Source: Gracilaria domingensis (lineage: Eukaryota > Rhodophyta > Florideophyceae > Gracilariales > Gracilariaceae). Taken from it: a stretch of 64,000 nt of DNA. Where the stretch lies: contig VCMS01000189.1 in assembly GCA_022539475.1 (NCBI GenBank), forward strand, positions 62,001 through 126,000, written 5' to 3'. Numbering within the stretch: position 1 is the first letter of the stretch; each line of letters starts with the position of its first letter. Shown here piece by piece: positions 1 to 9,556 of the stretch. The notes below the pieces were generated by a model. It was not told the DNA's origin. It made no database searches and saw nothing but the letters and a program-made list of their open reading frames with translations. The position numbers were made by a program, and so were the translations under genes.

Positions 1-609
1 AGGACTGACAGAGTTGGAGTATCTGCGAGGAGTGGTGCGGGGGGAAACTCAAGTTGGTCGTTTTTATCGCTTTCGTTGACGCTGACACCAGGGGTGTTTC
101 CCGCAATGACGTACTCTACGACACAAATTAAACGGTCTCTTGCTGGACTGGCGGGAGTGAAGGCGCAGTCGATTGTGGTACGACGTGCGAAGGGAGTGAA
201 ATTGCGCTGTAATGCGTCGGAACCAAAGCAGGTGGGTTTGGTGTTTTACGTCCCGACGCATCCGAAATGGGCGGGGTCGTATGCGGGGCGAATCAAGCGC
301 GCGATCGCGAGTGGGAAACTGCGCGCGAACAGTCTCGAAAATGTGACAGTGGCGTCGGTGGACGATGCTGTGCGGCTGAACGTGACTCTGCCAGAGGTTG
401 CTCTCGAGGTGATTGACGAGCTTGGGAACAGAGGTGGGGATGGAAAGCAGGGTGTGAATATGGGGACGTTCGCAAAGGCGCTGATGATCACGTTGGGCGT
501 TGTAGTGGTGGCGATGTTGGCGTATGGGGCGTACTTTTTCAAAGTGTTTCGCGTGTTGCGAGTGGGGCGGGATGGCGAGCATGAAGTGGACATGGCGGCA
601 GCCGTGTGA
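1..609 (+). CDS. 3' part of an unrecognised single-pass membrane protein gene (5' end outside window)
   Basis: The frame is open from base 1 to the stop at 607-609, giving about 202 residues. The first in-frame ATG is at 106, but the frame is open upstream of it, so the true start probably lies left of the window. One hydrophobic segment (rich in Val, Ala and Leu, about nt 466-546) is followed by a short basic-then-acidic tail, which suggests a type I membrane protein with most of its mass outside the membrane. The region before the TM has Asn-x-Ser/Thr sequons and alternating beta-like stretches, reminiscent of small extracellular modules, but I do not recognise the family. It converges on the MPDU1-like gene, with 44 bp between the stop codons. 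Confidence 0.6.
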   Translation, partial: RTDRVGVSARSGAGGNSSWSFLSLSLTLTPGVFPAMTYSTTQIKRSLAGLAGVKAQSIVVRRAKGVKLRCNASEPKQVGLVFYVPTHPKWAGSYAGRIKRAIASGKLRANSLENVTVASVDDAVRLNVTLPEVALEVIDELGNRGGDGKQGVNMGTFAKALMITLGVVVVAMLAYGAYFFKVFRVLRVGRDGEHEVDMAAAV

Positions 610-653
610 CAGTGAATAGTTTAGCGATGCACATACATGTAAAACTACAAGCG

Positions 654-1416
654 CTACTCGGACTTTTTCACCTTTTCCTCGGGCGCGGGCTTGGGCACAA
701 TGTAGTTGTAGTAAACGGTTTGGAAGGCGATGGTGCCGTTGAGCGTGGCCGACGCCAGGTAGCCCAGCAGGATGTTGAGGCTGTCGACATCCTGCAGCGT
801 GGTGAAGATGCGCGCCAGCGCGCCCAGAAAGATGCCCCAGCAGGTGAAGATGCTGAGCGCGCCCGTGGACTTGTTGACGTAGTTGGCGTAGATCTGCGGC
901 GTGCGGCCCAGCACGACGACCATGACGTTGCCCAGCGTCATGAGCTGCAGCACGGAGAGCGGAAAGTACGCGCTGCACATGAGCGCGAGCGCGGCGGCGT
1001 ACGCGGCCACGATGAGCAGCCCCTTGGCCGGCGCGCGCGAGTAGAGGAAGAAGAGGTACAGAATGACGTAGTTCTGGAAGATGAGCACGAAGAAGTCGCC
1101 GTAGGTGGAGAGCGGGTAGCGCTGGCGGAAGTGCGCGGCCAGGTTGTACGTGTAGCCAAACGTCTCCACCAGGAAGGTGGACACGGTGAGGCCGGCGACG
1201 GAGCGCTTGGACACGATGGTGGCGATCTGCGGCAGCTTGATGAGCCCCGCGAACAGCACGATGGCGGCGCCCAGCGCCAGCGACAGCGACGCGCGCAGGC
1301 ACGCCGCGTCGGACAGCAGCGCCGCCGGCAGCGCCGCCGCCGACGCCGGCCGCGCGCACGGCCGGCAGCGCGCGGTCGAGCGCGTCGGCGACGGACAGCT
1401 GCGCCCACGCGTCCAT
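654..1416 (-). CDS. MPDU1: MPDU1-like PQ-loop membrane protein (mannose-P-dolichol utilisation)
   Basis: MPDU1 proteins are seven-TM PQ-loop proteins of the ER needed for use of dolichol-phosphate mannose and glucose in N-glycan and GPI assembly. The match is clear: the first PQ motif (KLPQI), the block GLTVSTFLVETFGYTYN, the following YPLSTYGDFF, the second PQ motif (PQIYANY) and STGALS before LARIFTTLQ, in family order. The C-terminus is charged, as in the family. The most natural ATG is at 1416 (MDAWAQLSVADAL), but that frame differs from the main one; a net one-base change within roughly 1310-1350, a GCC/GGC-repeat stretch, is needed. Without it the main frame is open upstream to about 1694 with no convincing start. 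It is divergent from the WD40 gene across 277 bp. Confidence 0.88.
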
Positions 1417-1693
1417 GGCGGGCGGGCAAGTTCTGCGGCGATGCGGAAGGGCACCCGCGCGACGTCGTCCGCCGCGGCGATCGCGTGAGCCTTGCATGAT
1501 ATGACTGTGATGAGCGGCGCCCTTTTGGCGCGCCGGCGGCGAGCGTGCGCGCCACTTGGACGGCGGCGATTGCTCATCGGCGCCAGCGCTGCCGCTCCGA
1601 TCTGCGCTGCGTCCGTTCGCGCGCTCCCTCCCACCTTCGTCGAGCCCGCGCCCCGCGCCCCGCGCCCCGCGCCCCGCGCCGCCGCCGCCGCCA
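1417..1693. promoter_or_regulatory. Divergent promoter between MPDU1-like and WD40 genes
   Basis: A 277 bp interval separates two start codons pointing away from each other. It is very GC-rich and includes several tandem copies of a CCCCGCG-type unit near 1645-1680, just before the WD40 start. No TATA box is evident. A shared promoter is inferred from the layout. Confidence 0.5.
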
Positions 1694-2862
1694 ATGTCCA
1701 GCGACGAGCCGCCGCCGCCGCAGCTGGCCGCGCGCAGCGTGCGCGCGTTCGCGGCCGCCGCCGGCGCGTCGGCCGTGCGCACGGGGCACGCCGGCTTCGT
1801 GTTCTCGTGCTCGGCGGCCGCCGACCGGCTGTGCCTGCACGACACCAACTCGGGCGAGCGCGTCATCGCGCTGGACGTGCCGGCGCAGCGGCCGTCCGCC
1901 ATCGCCGTGGCCGCCGACGGCGTCAAGTGCGCGTTCGCCACGCGCTCGGGCGCGGTGTACATCTGGGACATGCTGTACCCCACGTCCATGGAGTCGTTCC
2001 GCGCCGACGAGCACGCCGCCGCGCCCGTCACCGACATGGCGTGGCACCCGCGCGGCCACGTGCTGGCCGTCGCCACCGCCTCGGGCCACCTCTACCTGTG
2101 GGACCACGTCGTGGGCGCGCTGCTCTACCCGCTGCCCGCGCACAGCGGCGCCGTCGCCGCCGTGCGCTGGACCGCGCACGGCCGCCTGCTGGTGTCGGCC
2201 GGCGCCTCCGACGCGCTGCTGCGCGTGTGGAACCCGCGCAACGTCAACAACCTCGCCGATGTGTCCGCCGACACCGAGCACTCCACGCCCGTCAAGTGGC
2301 ACTCGCGCGGCATCGCCTGCCTCGACACGCTGCACGACATGTCGCGCGTCGCCGTCACGGCGCGCCCGACGGCTCCGTGCTGCTGTCCGTGCTCAAGCCC
2401 GAGTCGCAGTGCGGCGTGTTTGCCTCCATGAACGCGCACCACGCGCCCGTCCGCTGCGTGCGCTTCGCGCCGCTCGACTCGCCGCGCCCGCTGCGCTCCG
2501 CCAGCGCCGCCGCCGACGGCAGCGTCCATCTGTTCGACATGGACCGCCGCCTGCCCATGGGCAAGTTCTCGCACGGCAGCAGCGCCGTCGTGCAGCTCGA
2601 GTTCTCGCACCACGCCGATGTGCTGTTTTCCGCCGCGGCGCACACCGTCATGGCGTGGGACGCGCGCGTGGCGCCGGAGGAGAGCCCGCCCATTACGTTT
2701 GGCACCCACGACCACGCCGTCAACGCGTTTGCCTTGGTCAACTCGGGCGCCAACCTCGTCACCGCTTGCGATGATGGCATGCTGCGCACGTACGACATGA
2801 GGTACCCCTCGGGTGACCCTCCGCCGCTCCCGCCTCCTACGGACGAGAAGTCTCGCGCGTGA
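1694..2862 (+). CDS. WD40-repeat protein, possibly AAMP/Sqt1-like, with one internal frame change
   Basis: The protein starts at ATG 1694 (MSSDEPPPP). It shows WD40 blades ending in WD-like dipeptides: VYIWDM, LYLWDH, LRVWNP, VHLFDM and VMAWDA, each preceded by the usual hydrophobic/Gly-Asp pattern, so a beta propeller of about seven blades is likely. The arrangement with DTNSGE in blade 1 and WHPRGHVLAVATASG in blade 3 recalls AAMP/Sqt1 proteins, which escort ribosomal proteins, but this assignment is tentative. The first ~220 residues and the rest lie in different frames. The crossing is near 2355-2375, in CG-rich sequence, and corresponds to one base missing; the blade structure continues cleanly on both sides. 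This looks like a sequence error rather than decay. GC falls from the 5' to the 3' end. Confidence 0.75.
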
Positions 2863-3304
2863 GACGTTTTGCTTTCTCTCTCCCTCTCTTCTTCACTACC
2901 AGATGAGTGCCGCTTGCAGCAGCCGATTTTTCTCCTGCGATACGCTCTGCGCTTGGCACCCATCTATACGTACAATTTTGTTCTGTCATGATGCTGTCAT
3001 GAATACGCAAGTTGCCGTTTATCAGTTTTCTCTCTCCTCTTTTCTTCTTTGGGCCATAGCCAATTGGCGATTGTGAGTTTCACGCGGGTACATATATCTA
3101 TGTCGATATACATGCAAAAGTATGAAGCTTCTCAAATGTTGTATGGTGGCTAATACAGTAGCGACCCGCTATGGACGCTGCGCTTCCGACATTAAATATT
3201 TCTTTCTACCACACAAAACTAAGTTGCACTTAGCATCGTTTATTCTGTGCTACTTGCTTTTGTTCTTCTCCAGCTTCCCCCAACTTTTGCCTCAACAGCA
3301 ACCA
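2863..3304. other. Intergenic gap between convergent genes
   Basis: A 442 bp AT-richer spacer between the ends of the WD40 gene (+) and the channel-like gene (-). It presumably holds both 3' UTRs. I see no gene or repeat in it. Confidence 0.5.
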
Positions 3305-5170
3305 CTACGCCCGAACGTTTCCTGCTTCTTGTCGAGCGTTGGGCTTGACAATCCTCAAGTACATTCGGGCAGGGCCCACGATCAGCGTGTACGCACAGAT
3401 GCCGGTGAACAGTCCAACGTACTCAAACACATCGGTGAGAAACTCAGGCAGCGACGTCGTCGGTCGCCGAGACACCACCGCCGTATCAAAAGTGGCAAAG
3501 TCCACCGACACATTGAAGCGCGCAAAACGACCCAAACTGACAAACTGCTTCAAGGGACCTGTGATCAACTTGCGCACATGTTTTGCTTGTTTGTGGTCAT
3601 CTTCCCTCGTCAGCAGCAGCACGTCGCGGTGGTTTTCCCGCAACGCTCCCACCAAGTCGTGCGGTTTCGGAGCCCTATCGTTATCGGAATCCTGCACGTA
3701 CAAGTTCACCCCGATGACCTGTGCGTTGACGTTGGTGCCCTTTCCGTTGCGCACAATGTCTAGCACTATGGCGCGGTTTGACACTTGTTCCTCAAACGGA
3801 TTGAACACCTCCGTCTGCGTTTCGAGAAAGTTTTCGTCGTTTGTTAGACGGACCCACGGATCTGCTCGGGAGAGGTCGAAGCCATAGCGCACCTCGGTCC
3901 CGGGCTCTACTGGAAAGAAGAAGCCCGAGAAAAAGTATATGTTGCAGTATACAGCGGCTTCAGCAGCAAGGAGAGCAGACCTGTCCGCCTTTAGGTGATC
4001 AAACCCGTTGTTCAGGATGTACCCAATACTCGGAGCGTCGATGACGGTTATGACCTTCTTCTCCACCAGCTTGTCCCAGTGGTCCTCAATGCTCGATCTC
4101 AGATTGGCTCTGAGCCATCCCGATATCGTATTGGAGGGATCAAAACAATACTCCATGTCATATGAAATGGCTGTTTCAAGCGTAACGGCGCCGAGAGTCC
4201 TATACTTTGCTAGTTCTGCATTCAGAGATATGGGCTTCTTTCGACCCACTCTCAAACATGAGTAGCATGTCTGCGTCGGTTCAGTTTCACCACGAAGAGC
4301 CTCCAAGATGTTTCTCTTGGAGATGTACTGCATGTGCTGCGAACAATACTCTGCGTTTCCCAACAAACTGCGCTCGTAGACAAGTTCCTTTGTCTTTGGA
4401 TAAGCAATACTCTCTCTGGCCTCTGAATTTGTGTAACTTCGAAGTCCGAACAGCGGCTGCCCGGCATACTCCTGTGTGAGGTTGTCAAACGCTGGCAAGA
4501 AGGGGAACTGAGAACAGAGGTGTATCACGGGCACTTTGAGCTTCTCGTTTCGAGTTACCGTGCTCGTTATCGCAGGGTTAGTTTGAGCATACCAGAACTC
4601 CGTGACAAGGAAGCCAAGTGCGACGATCAGTCCGATAATTGCAAAGAGCCAAGCGCACTTTGAAACACAAGATCGCTGCTCAGCCTCAGAGACAGCTTCA
4701 ATGCCTTCAAAATCTCCCTTCATCAGACTCACAAAACGAGAGGATGGGTTTGACGTCCACGTTACTTTCTGTCTGTTCTGTCTGTTTCTCATGGCGTGGT
4801 ATTTGTCTCTTCTGTCTTCTTCTGTTTCCAGATACACTGGGTCGTACGAGAGAGTGAGCTGCTCGGCGATACGCTCAGCTTCTCGAATCTGATCCTTGTC
4901 GTATACTCTCACTGCTTTCATCAAAAGGTCTCGGACATGAGCCAGCTCCTCTTCCATTTGATGCACATCCTCATTCTGAGACCTTTTCTTTTCCATCTTT
5001 CTGCAAAGGTTTTCAATCATTCGAATGCATTGAAGTGCGTTCGAGGCAGTAATGAGAGAGCCCTTGTAATGTTCAGAGATGTACAGGGTTCGAACGGCGA
5101 GTTCTTCGCGAGCAAACTTGAGAATCTTGGCATTCTTGACGACCGCACTGATCTCACCATTGTCCGCCAT
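3305..5170 (-). CDS. Two-TM membrane protein with DEG/ENaC-like channel layout
   Basis: The first ATG is at 5170 (MADNGEIS), giving 621 residues; the frame is open upstream without an ATG. Residues 1-130 are helical and highly charged. TM1 is about residues 172-195 (CAWLFAIIGLIVALGFLVTE), followed soon by VPVIHLC, which resembles the post-TM1 FPxVTIC motif of amiloride-sensitive sodium channels. A large Cys-containing loop of about 385 residues follows. TM2 is about residues 582-600, in FEYVGLFTGICAYTLIV, which resembles the DEG/ENaC TM2 signature GxxxGLFxGxSxLxxxE. The cytosolic tail is short and basic. Topology and the two end motifs fit the family; the middle loop shows nothing I can assign. 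P2X-like channels are an alternative. GC is near average, unlike the very GC-rich neighbours. Confidence 0.6.
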   Translation of the reverse strand: MADNGEISAVVKNAKILKFAREELAVRTLYISEHYKGSLITASNALQCIRMIENLCRKMEKKRSQNEDVHQMEEELAHVRDLLMKAVRVYDKDQIREAERIAEQLTLSYDPVYLETEEDRRDKYHAMRNRQNRQKVTWTSNPSSRFVSLMKGDFEGIEAVSEAEQRSCVSKCAWLFAIIGLIVALGFLVTEFWYAQTNPAITSTVTRNEKLKVPVIHLCSQFPFLPAFDNLTQEYAGQPLFGLRSYTNSEARESIAYPKTKELVYERSLLGNAEYCSQHMQYISKRNILEALRGETEPTQTCYSCLRVGRKKPISLNAELAKYRTLGAVTLETAISYDMEYCFDPSNTISGWLRANLRSSIEDHWDKLVEKKVITVIDAPSIGYILNNGFDHLKADRSALLAAEAAVYCNIYFFSGFFFPVEPGTEVRYGFDLSRADPWVRLTNDENFLETQTEVFNPFEEQVSNRAIVLDIVRNGKGTNVNAQVIGVNLYVQDSDNDRAPKPHDLVGALRENHRDVLLLTREDDHKQAKHVRKLITGPLKQFVSLGRFARFNVSVDFATFDTAVVSRRPTTSLPEFLTDVFEYVGLFTGICAYTLIVGPARMYLRIVKPNARQEAGNVRA

Positions 5171-6093
5171 GACGTAGGCAGCGTGAGAGTAGGTCTCACA
5201 GTTTGATACGAGACCAGGGTTATACGGTGTTCGGGTTAATTCACAACAATAAACAGGGAGAGCGCAGAACTTGGACGTGTACACAACAACAGCAATAGCA
5301 ACATGACCATCATCTGTGCCCAGCTACAGTACCGGTACGTTTGGTTGATTGAGCACATTAATGGGTTCATTACTTGTCTCCGCGAGCTGCAGCGGCAGTT
5401 GACGGGATTGGAACGAGCCACGTAATGCTGGCTCGATCACAGTATGACTTGAATGCTATGCTTGCCATCGCGTAAAATAGTGTCCAAAGGCACTTGAGGA
5501 AAGCAGGGAGGTATGATAGAAGACAAAAAGAAACAAGGTTTCTCAAGCGTAAAGAAGAAGCTCTCACGTCGCTGAGTGAAGCTCGACAAGAGGCCGTTGC
5601 AAACATGCTGGGCTTCTGCTACCTCCGTACATTCTCGACGGAAACACTATTGACGACGCTCTAGTAGGTAGCACTCCGACCACAACAGTGCCGCTTCAAA
5701 TAGACAATCGCAGACTTGTTCCAGCAGTATCAAAGTAGATCTGGACTAGCAATAGTTGCGAACGATACATGCCGGGAGGTCATTCATGCCGCCACATTCG
5801 GAACGCAACTTCAAAACGTTCGTTTTTCGCGGGCGGTTGGGAAGAAGCATGGCACATGTATGACGTGTATGCAAATCGAAACGACGCGATGTTGCATGAG
5901 CAAAGTTGTCTAGTAGGTAGGATCAAACATCATGTTGAAGCTTCGACTACACCAAGCAGCAGCAACTTGGCGCCAGGAAGACAGCCAGGAAGACAGCGCA
6001 GGTGTTGCTTTGCGCCGTACGTCGACGGTAGCAAGGCCACCGTTGACGATAGAAGGCTACGGTTGAGAGTACGCAAGCGCGCGCGCTGGAAGC
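5171..6093. other. Intergenic gap with no recognised gene
   Basis: About 920 bp between divergently oriented genes. Only short ORFs without family features are present. A 12 bp direct repeat (tctagtaggtag) occurs near 5661 and 5911. It probably contains the promoters of both flanking genes. Confidence 0.4.
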
Positions 6094-6250
6094 ATGAGCG
6101 AGCTGGCGAACAATGCGTCGGCCTCAACCGACGCGCAGAGCCGCTCGTCGAGCCGCTCGTCAAGCCGCTCGTCCGGCAGCGAGTCAAGCGCGGCAGCGCG
6201 TGAAAGCGCGCCAGGCGGCGACGCGCACGCCGAAAGTGAGCGCGAAAGCA

Positions 6251-6288
<38 letters not shown>

Positions 6289-6654
6289 TCATTCAGCGCT
6301 GGTGACAGCGACGCGGGCGCACTACACGACGAAAAGGCCGATCTGGAAGACGAAGCTTGGGTGAACGAGCATCTACGCGACAATACGGCAAGCAGGGAAG
6401 GGGAAGAATGCGTGCAATGTCCGTGCTGCTTCGCGGTGCTGTCGGTGCGATGCCAGGCGCATGAGCGGTACGAGGGTCAGTTTCGCGCGTTGTTTGTGCT
6501 CAACTGTGAGCGCGTGCAGTCGCAGCGGCTCAAGGTGAACGGCAGACGGTTTTCGGAGGAGGTGTTCACGCCGATCGCATGCGGCACGTGCCACACGGAG
6601 GTGGCGGTGATGGACGCGGGCGGAGTTTACCATTTCTGCAACGTCATGTACTGA
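6094..6654 (+). CDS. EAPP: E2F-associated phosphoprotein (EAPP) homologue
   Basis: EAPP is a nuclear phosphoprotein reported to bind E2F transcription factors. The 186-residue product starts at ATG 6094. Residues 1-90 are Ser/Asp-rich and contain a run of about twelve Asp coded by a GAC repeat. The family domain then follows: DEAWVNEH, a Cys pair (CPCC), CQAHERYEGQFRALFV and NCERV, then a second Cys pair (CGTCHTEVAV) and the terminal YHFCNV block. These match the human pattern of CPxC, CQRHExYxxQxRAxFVxNC and CTECSTEVAVYD...FHFFNV closely, and the spaced Cys pairs suggest a zinc-binding fold. The stop codon lies inside the 3' end of the convergent kinase gene (11 bp overlap). Confidence 0.88.
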
Positions 6655-7360
6655 GCCGTTCGAAGAGCGAGGCGGCGATAAAGGCGGAGAAGGGCACGGT
6701 GAGGTTGTCCTCCAGCGGCAGCGTCTCCGCGAAGGACGCCACGGCGGCGGCCACCACGAGCGCGACCGGCGGCAAGCTTGGCATCGCGCGCGGCGCGAGC
6801 ACGGCCGCCGAGCTCAGCAGCGTGGCCGCAAAGCAGGCGGCCGTGCCCGCCACCGACTTGCGGCCGCGCGCGTACGGAACGGGCGGCGAGCGCACGCGCG
6901 AGCCGACGGCGGCGGCGCTGGCGTCGCCAAAGCACAGCGCGCACAGCGCCACGTACGTCGCGGCGCTCGAGCGCCAGCCCAGCGCCGTCACGGCCGCGGT
7001 GGCGAGCGCGTACGCCGCGGTGGCGGCCGCGTCGCGGCGCGCGTCGACGGCGCCGGCGCCGCGCCGCGCCACGGCGGCCACCAGCGCGTGGTCGCGCGGG
7101 CGGCGCGCAATGCGCGCCGCGAACGACAGCGGCACGGCGGCCGCCAGCAGCCGCGACAGCGCGTGGCGCGGGTACAGCGGCGTGGTGAGCGCGAACAGCG
7201 GCGCGGTGCTGGCGTGCATCAGCGCGCGCGCGCGCGCCGCGCTCAGCGCGCCGCGCCGCCGCAGCGCCGCCAGCAGCCGCGTCCACGCCGCCGCGCCCGC
7301 CGCCGACACCGCCGTCGCGCACAGCGCGCGCAGCGGCGCCCACGCCAGCCACGCCGCCAT
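6644..7360 (-). CDS. Phytol/farnesol (polyprenol) kinase of the VTE5/FOLK/SEC59 family
   Basis: These integral membrane kinases use a nucleotide triphosphate (CTP in characterised members) to phosphorylate phytol, farnesol or dolichol. The start is ATG 7360 (MAAWLAWAPL), giving 238 residues with several TM segments. The diagnostic blocks are in order: LCFGDASAAAVGSR (nucleotide-site Gly-Asp), YARGRKSVAGT (the KSxxG motif) and ASFAETLPLEDNLTVP (Glu-Thr and Asp-Asn of the active site). Length is near that of mature plastid phytol kinases. The substrate cannot be told from sequence; phytol or geranylgeraniol recycling for tocopherol is plausible in a plastid-bearing cell. It is divergent from uridine kinase and overlaps EAPP at the 3' end. 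Confidence 0.85.
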   Translation of the reverse strand: MAAWLAWAPLRALCATAVSAAGAAAWTRLLAALRRRGALSAARARALMHASTAPLFALTTPLYPRHALSRLLAAAVPLSFAARIARRPRDHALVAAVARRGAGAVDARRDAAATAAYALATAAVTALGWRSSAATYVALCALCFGDASAAAVGSRVRSPPVPYARGRKSVAGTAACFAATLLSSAAVLAPRAMPSLPPVALVVAAAVASFAETLPLEDNLTVPFSAFIAASLFERLST

Positions 7361-7597
7361 CGCCCGCTGCGAGTGATGGCCGCGAGCTCGTTCGCGCTCC
7401 GCGCCGCCGCCCCGCTCCCTCCCCCGCCGTCGAGCCGCGCTGCATACAGTGCGCGTTACCGTACAGTAAGCATAACACGTGCGCGCACGCCGCGCCGCGC
7501 CGCGCCGCGCCGCGACTCCCAACACCCCCGCCCCAGCAGAGAGCACTAGCGCCCATCCCCCCCCTTCCTCCCCCATCGTCCCCCGCCCAGCCGCAGC

Positions 7598-7641
<44 letters not shown>

Positions 7642-7655
7642 CCCACCGCCACGCC
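7361..7655. promoter_or_regulatory. Divergent promoter with C-rich and GCC-repeat leader
   Basis: 295 bp between two outward start codons. Towards the + gene the sequence becomes C-rich, with a C8 run at 7557-7564, and then a long GCC/CCG repeat (about 7592-7645) just before the ATG. Several CGCGCCG repeats lie near 7490-7512. A shared promoter is inferred. Confidence 0.5.
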
Positions 7656-8764
7656 ATGAAGCACGGCGCCGCCGACCAAGTGGACCTGCCCGCCGTCGAC
7701 GCGCAGCTGCGCAAGCTGCCCTCCGACGGCGTGGCGCCGCTGCGCGACCCCGGCGCCGTGTTCACCGCCGGCCGCCAGCACCACACGCCGCCGCACCGCT
7801 CGCGCGACGGCGCGGTGGCCGACTGCGTCGGGCCGTTCATCATCGGCGTCACGGGCGCCAGCGCCAGCGGCAAGACCACCGTGTGCGAGAAGATCATCGA
7901 CGGGCTGGGCGACCAGCGCTGCGTGCTCGTGTCGCTGGACTGGTTCTACCACGGGCTGCCCGACGGCACCGACGCCGCCAGCTACAACTTTGACCACCCC
8001 AACGCGTTCGACTTTGACGCGCTGCACCTCACGCTGCAGGCGATGCAGAGCAAGGTGCGCGTGTCCGTGCCCATGTACGACTTTGAGCGCCACCGCCGCG
8101 TGCAGCACAACTGCGCCGAGCTGGACGTGGCCGACGTGATCATCGTGGAGGGCATCCTGTCGTTCTACGACCCGCGCATCCGCGACATGATGCACATGAA
8201 GATCTTCGTGGACGAGGACGCCGACATCTGCCTGTCGCGCCGCATCATGCGCGACACGCAGGCGCGCGCGCGCTCGGTGCAGTCGGTGCTGCAGCAGTAC
8301 ACCACGTTTGTCAAGCCGGCGTTCGAGACGTTCATCCTGCCCACCAAGCGCCACTCGGACATTGTGCTGCCGCGCGGCGCCGACAACCTGGTGGCCATCG
8401 ACCTCATCATCAAGCACATTGCGCTCAAGATCCAGCAGACCGACCTGCGCAAGGTGTACTCCAACCTGGTGGTCATGGCCGACAGCTACCAGTGCCGCGG
8501 GCTGCACACCATCTTCCGCAGCGCGCACGCCAGCCGCAACGACATTGTGTTCTACTCCAACCGCCTCATGCGCCTCGTGATCGAGGAGGCGCTGGGGCTG
8601 CTGCCGTTCAAGCGCAAGAGCGTCAGCACGCCCACGGGCGGCCGCTTCCTGGGCGTGCGCTTCGTGGCCGGGCTGGCGGGCGTCAGCCTCATGCCCAGCG
8701 GCGAGACGATGGAGAGCAGCCTGCGCGCGGTGTGCCACACGGTGCGCATCGGCAAGATGCTCAT

Positions 8765-8797
<33 letters not shown>

Positions 8798-9110
8798 GCG
8801 GCGCGTGCGCTACGAGAACCTGCCGCCGGGGCTGGCCGAGCGCTACGTGCTGCTGCTGGCGCCGGTGCTGGACGACGGCGCCATGTGCGAGGCGGCGATC
8901 GCGCGGCTGACGGGCGACGGCGTCGGCTGCCGCGAGGACCGCATCGTGGTGCTGAGCCTGATCGTGGCGCCGGAGGCGGTGCGCCGCATCTGCGCGCGCT
9001 TCGGCAAGGTGCGGCTGGTGGTGTCGGCCATCGACGAGGGGCTGGACGACGACGGGCGCGTGTTCCCGGGCGCGGGCGACTTTGCCACGCGCTACTACGG
9101 CACCGACTGA
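7656..9110 (+). CDS. Uridine kinase fused to uracil phosphoribosyltransferase (UCK/UKL type)
   Basis: The enzyme phosphorylates uridine/cytidine to UMP/CMP in pyrimidine salvage; the C-terminal half is UPRT-like (uracil plus PRPP to UMP). The start is ATG 7656, giving 484 residues. The kinase domain (about 60-270) has the P-loop GASASGKTT, VSLDWFYHGL, the NFDHPNAFD motif and VEGILSFYDPRIRD. The UPRT-like domain (about 272-484) follows family order: SNRLMRLVIEEALGLLPF, STPTGGRFLGV, SGETMESSLRA, ERYVLLLAPVL and terminal RYYGTD. A Gly10 run from a GGC repeat interrupts it near 8764-8795. The PRPP-binding loop, normally like DPxxATGxS, reads APVLDDGAM here, so UPRT activity may be reduced or lost. 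Plant UKL proteins share the fusion. Confidence 0.92.
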
Positions 9111-9278
9111 TGAGCGCGCGCCGCCAGCGCGCTGTTTGCGTAGGCGCAACCCAAAATAGCACCCCAGCGCGCCCCTACGATGGGTATATCACCCAAACGG
9201 CTCTGTGCGTCCGCCCTGCGCGCCGCCGCTGTAGTACCGCCCCCCCCCCCCGCCCGCGTCTTCCCCCTTCGCCCGGCA

Positions 9279-9316
<38 letters not shown>

Positions 9317-9349
9317 TCCCCCCCTCCCCCTTCCCCCCCCCCCGCCGCC

Positions 9350-9523
9350 ATGGTCGTCGTGTCGGAGCTCAACGCCGACCCGACGCAGGCCAACGCGCAG
9401 CTGCTGCTGCACGACCACCTGCACCCGTTTTGCGACGTGGACGTCGTCGCCGCGCGCAAGCATTACCCCGCGCATCGCGCCGTGCTCGCCGTCCACTCGC
9501 TCGAGTTTCGCGCCGCCTTCTCG

Positions 9524-9556
<33 letters not shown>

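Noticed and set aside
64-2076. 670-codon minus-strand open frame over the MPDU1-like and WD40 genes
   Set aside because: It is a shadow in GC-rich DNA. Only the short MDAWAQLSVADAL stretch is of interest, as the likely N-terminus of the MPDU1-like protein.
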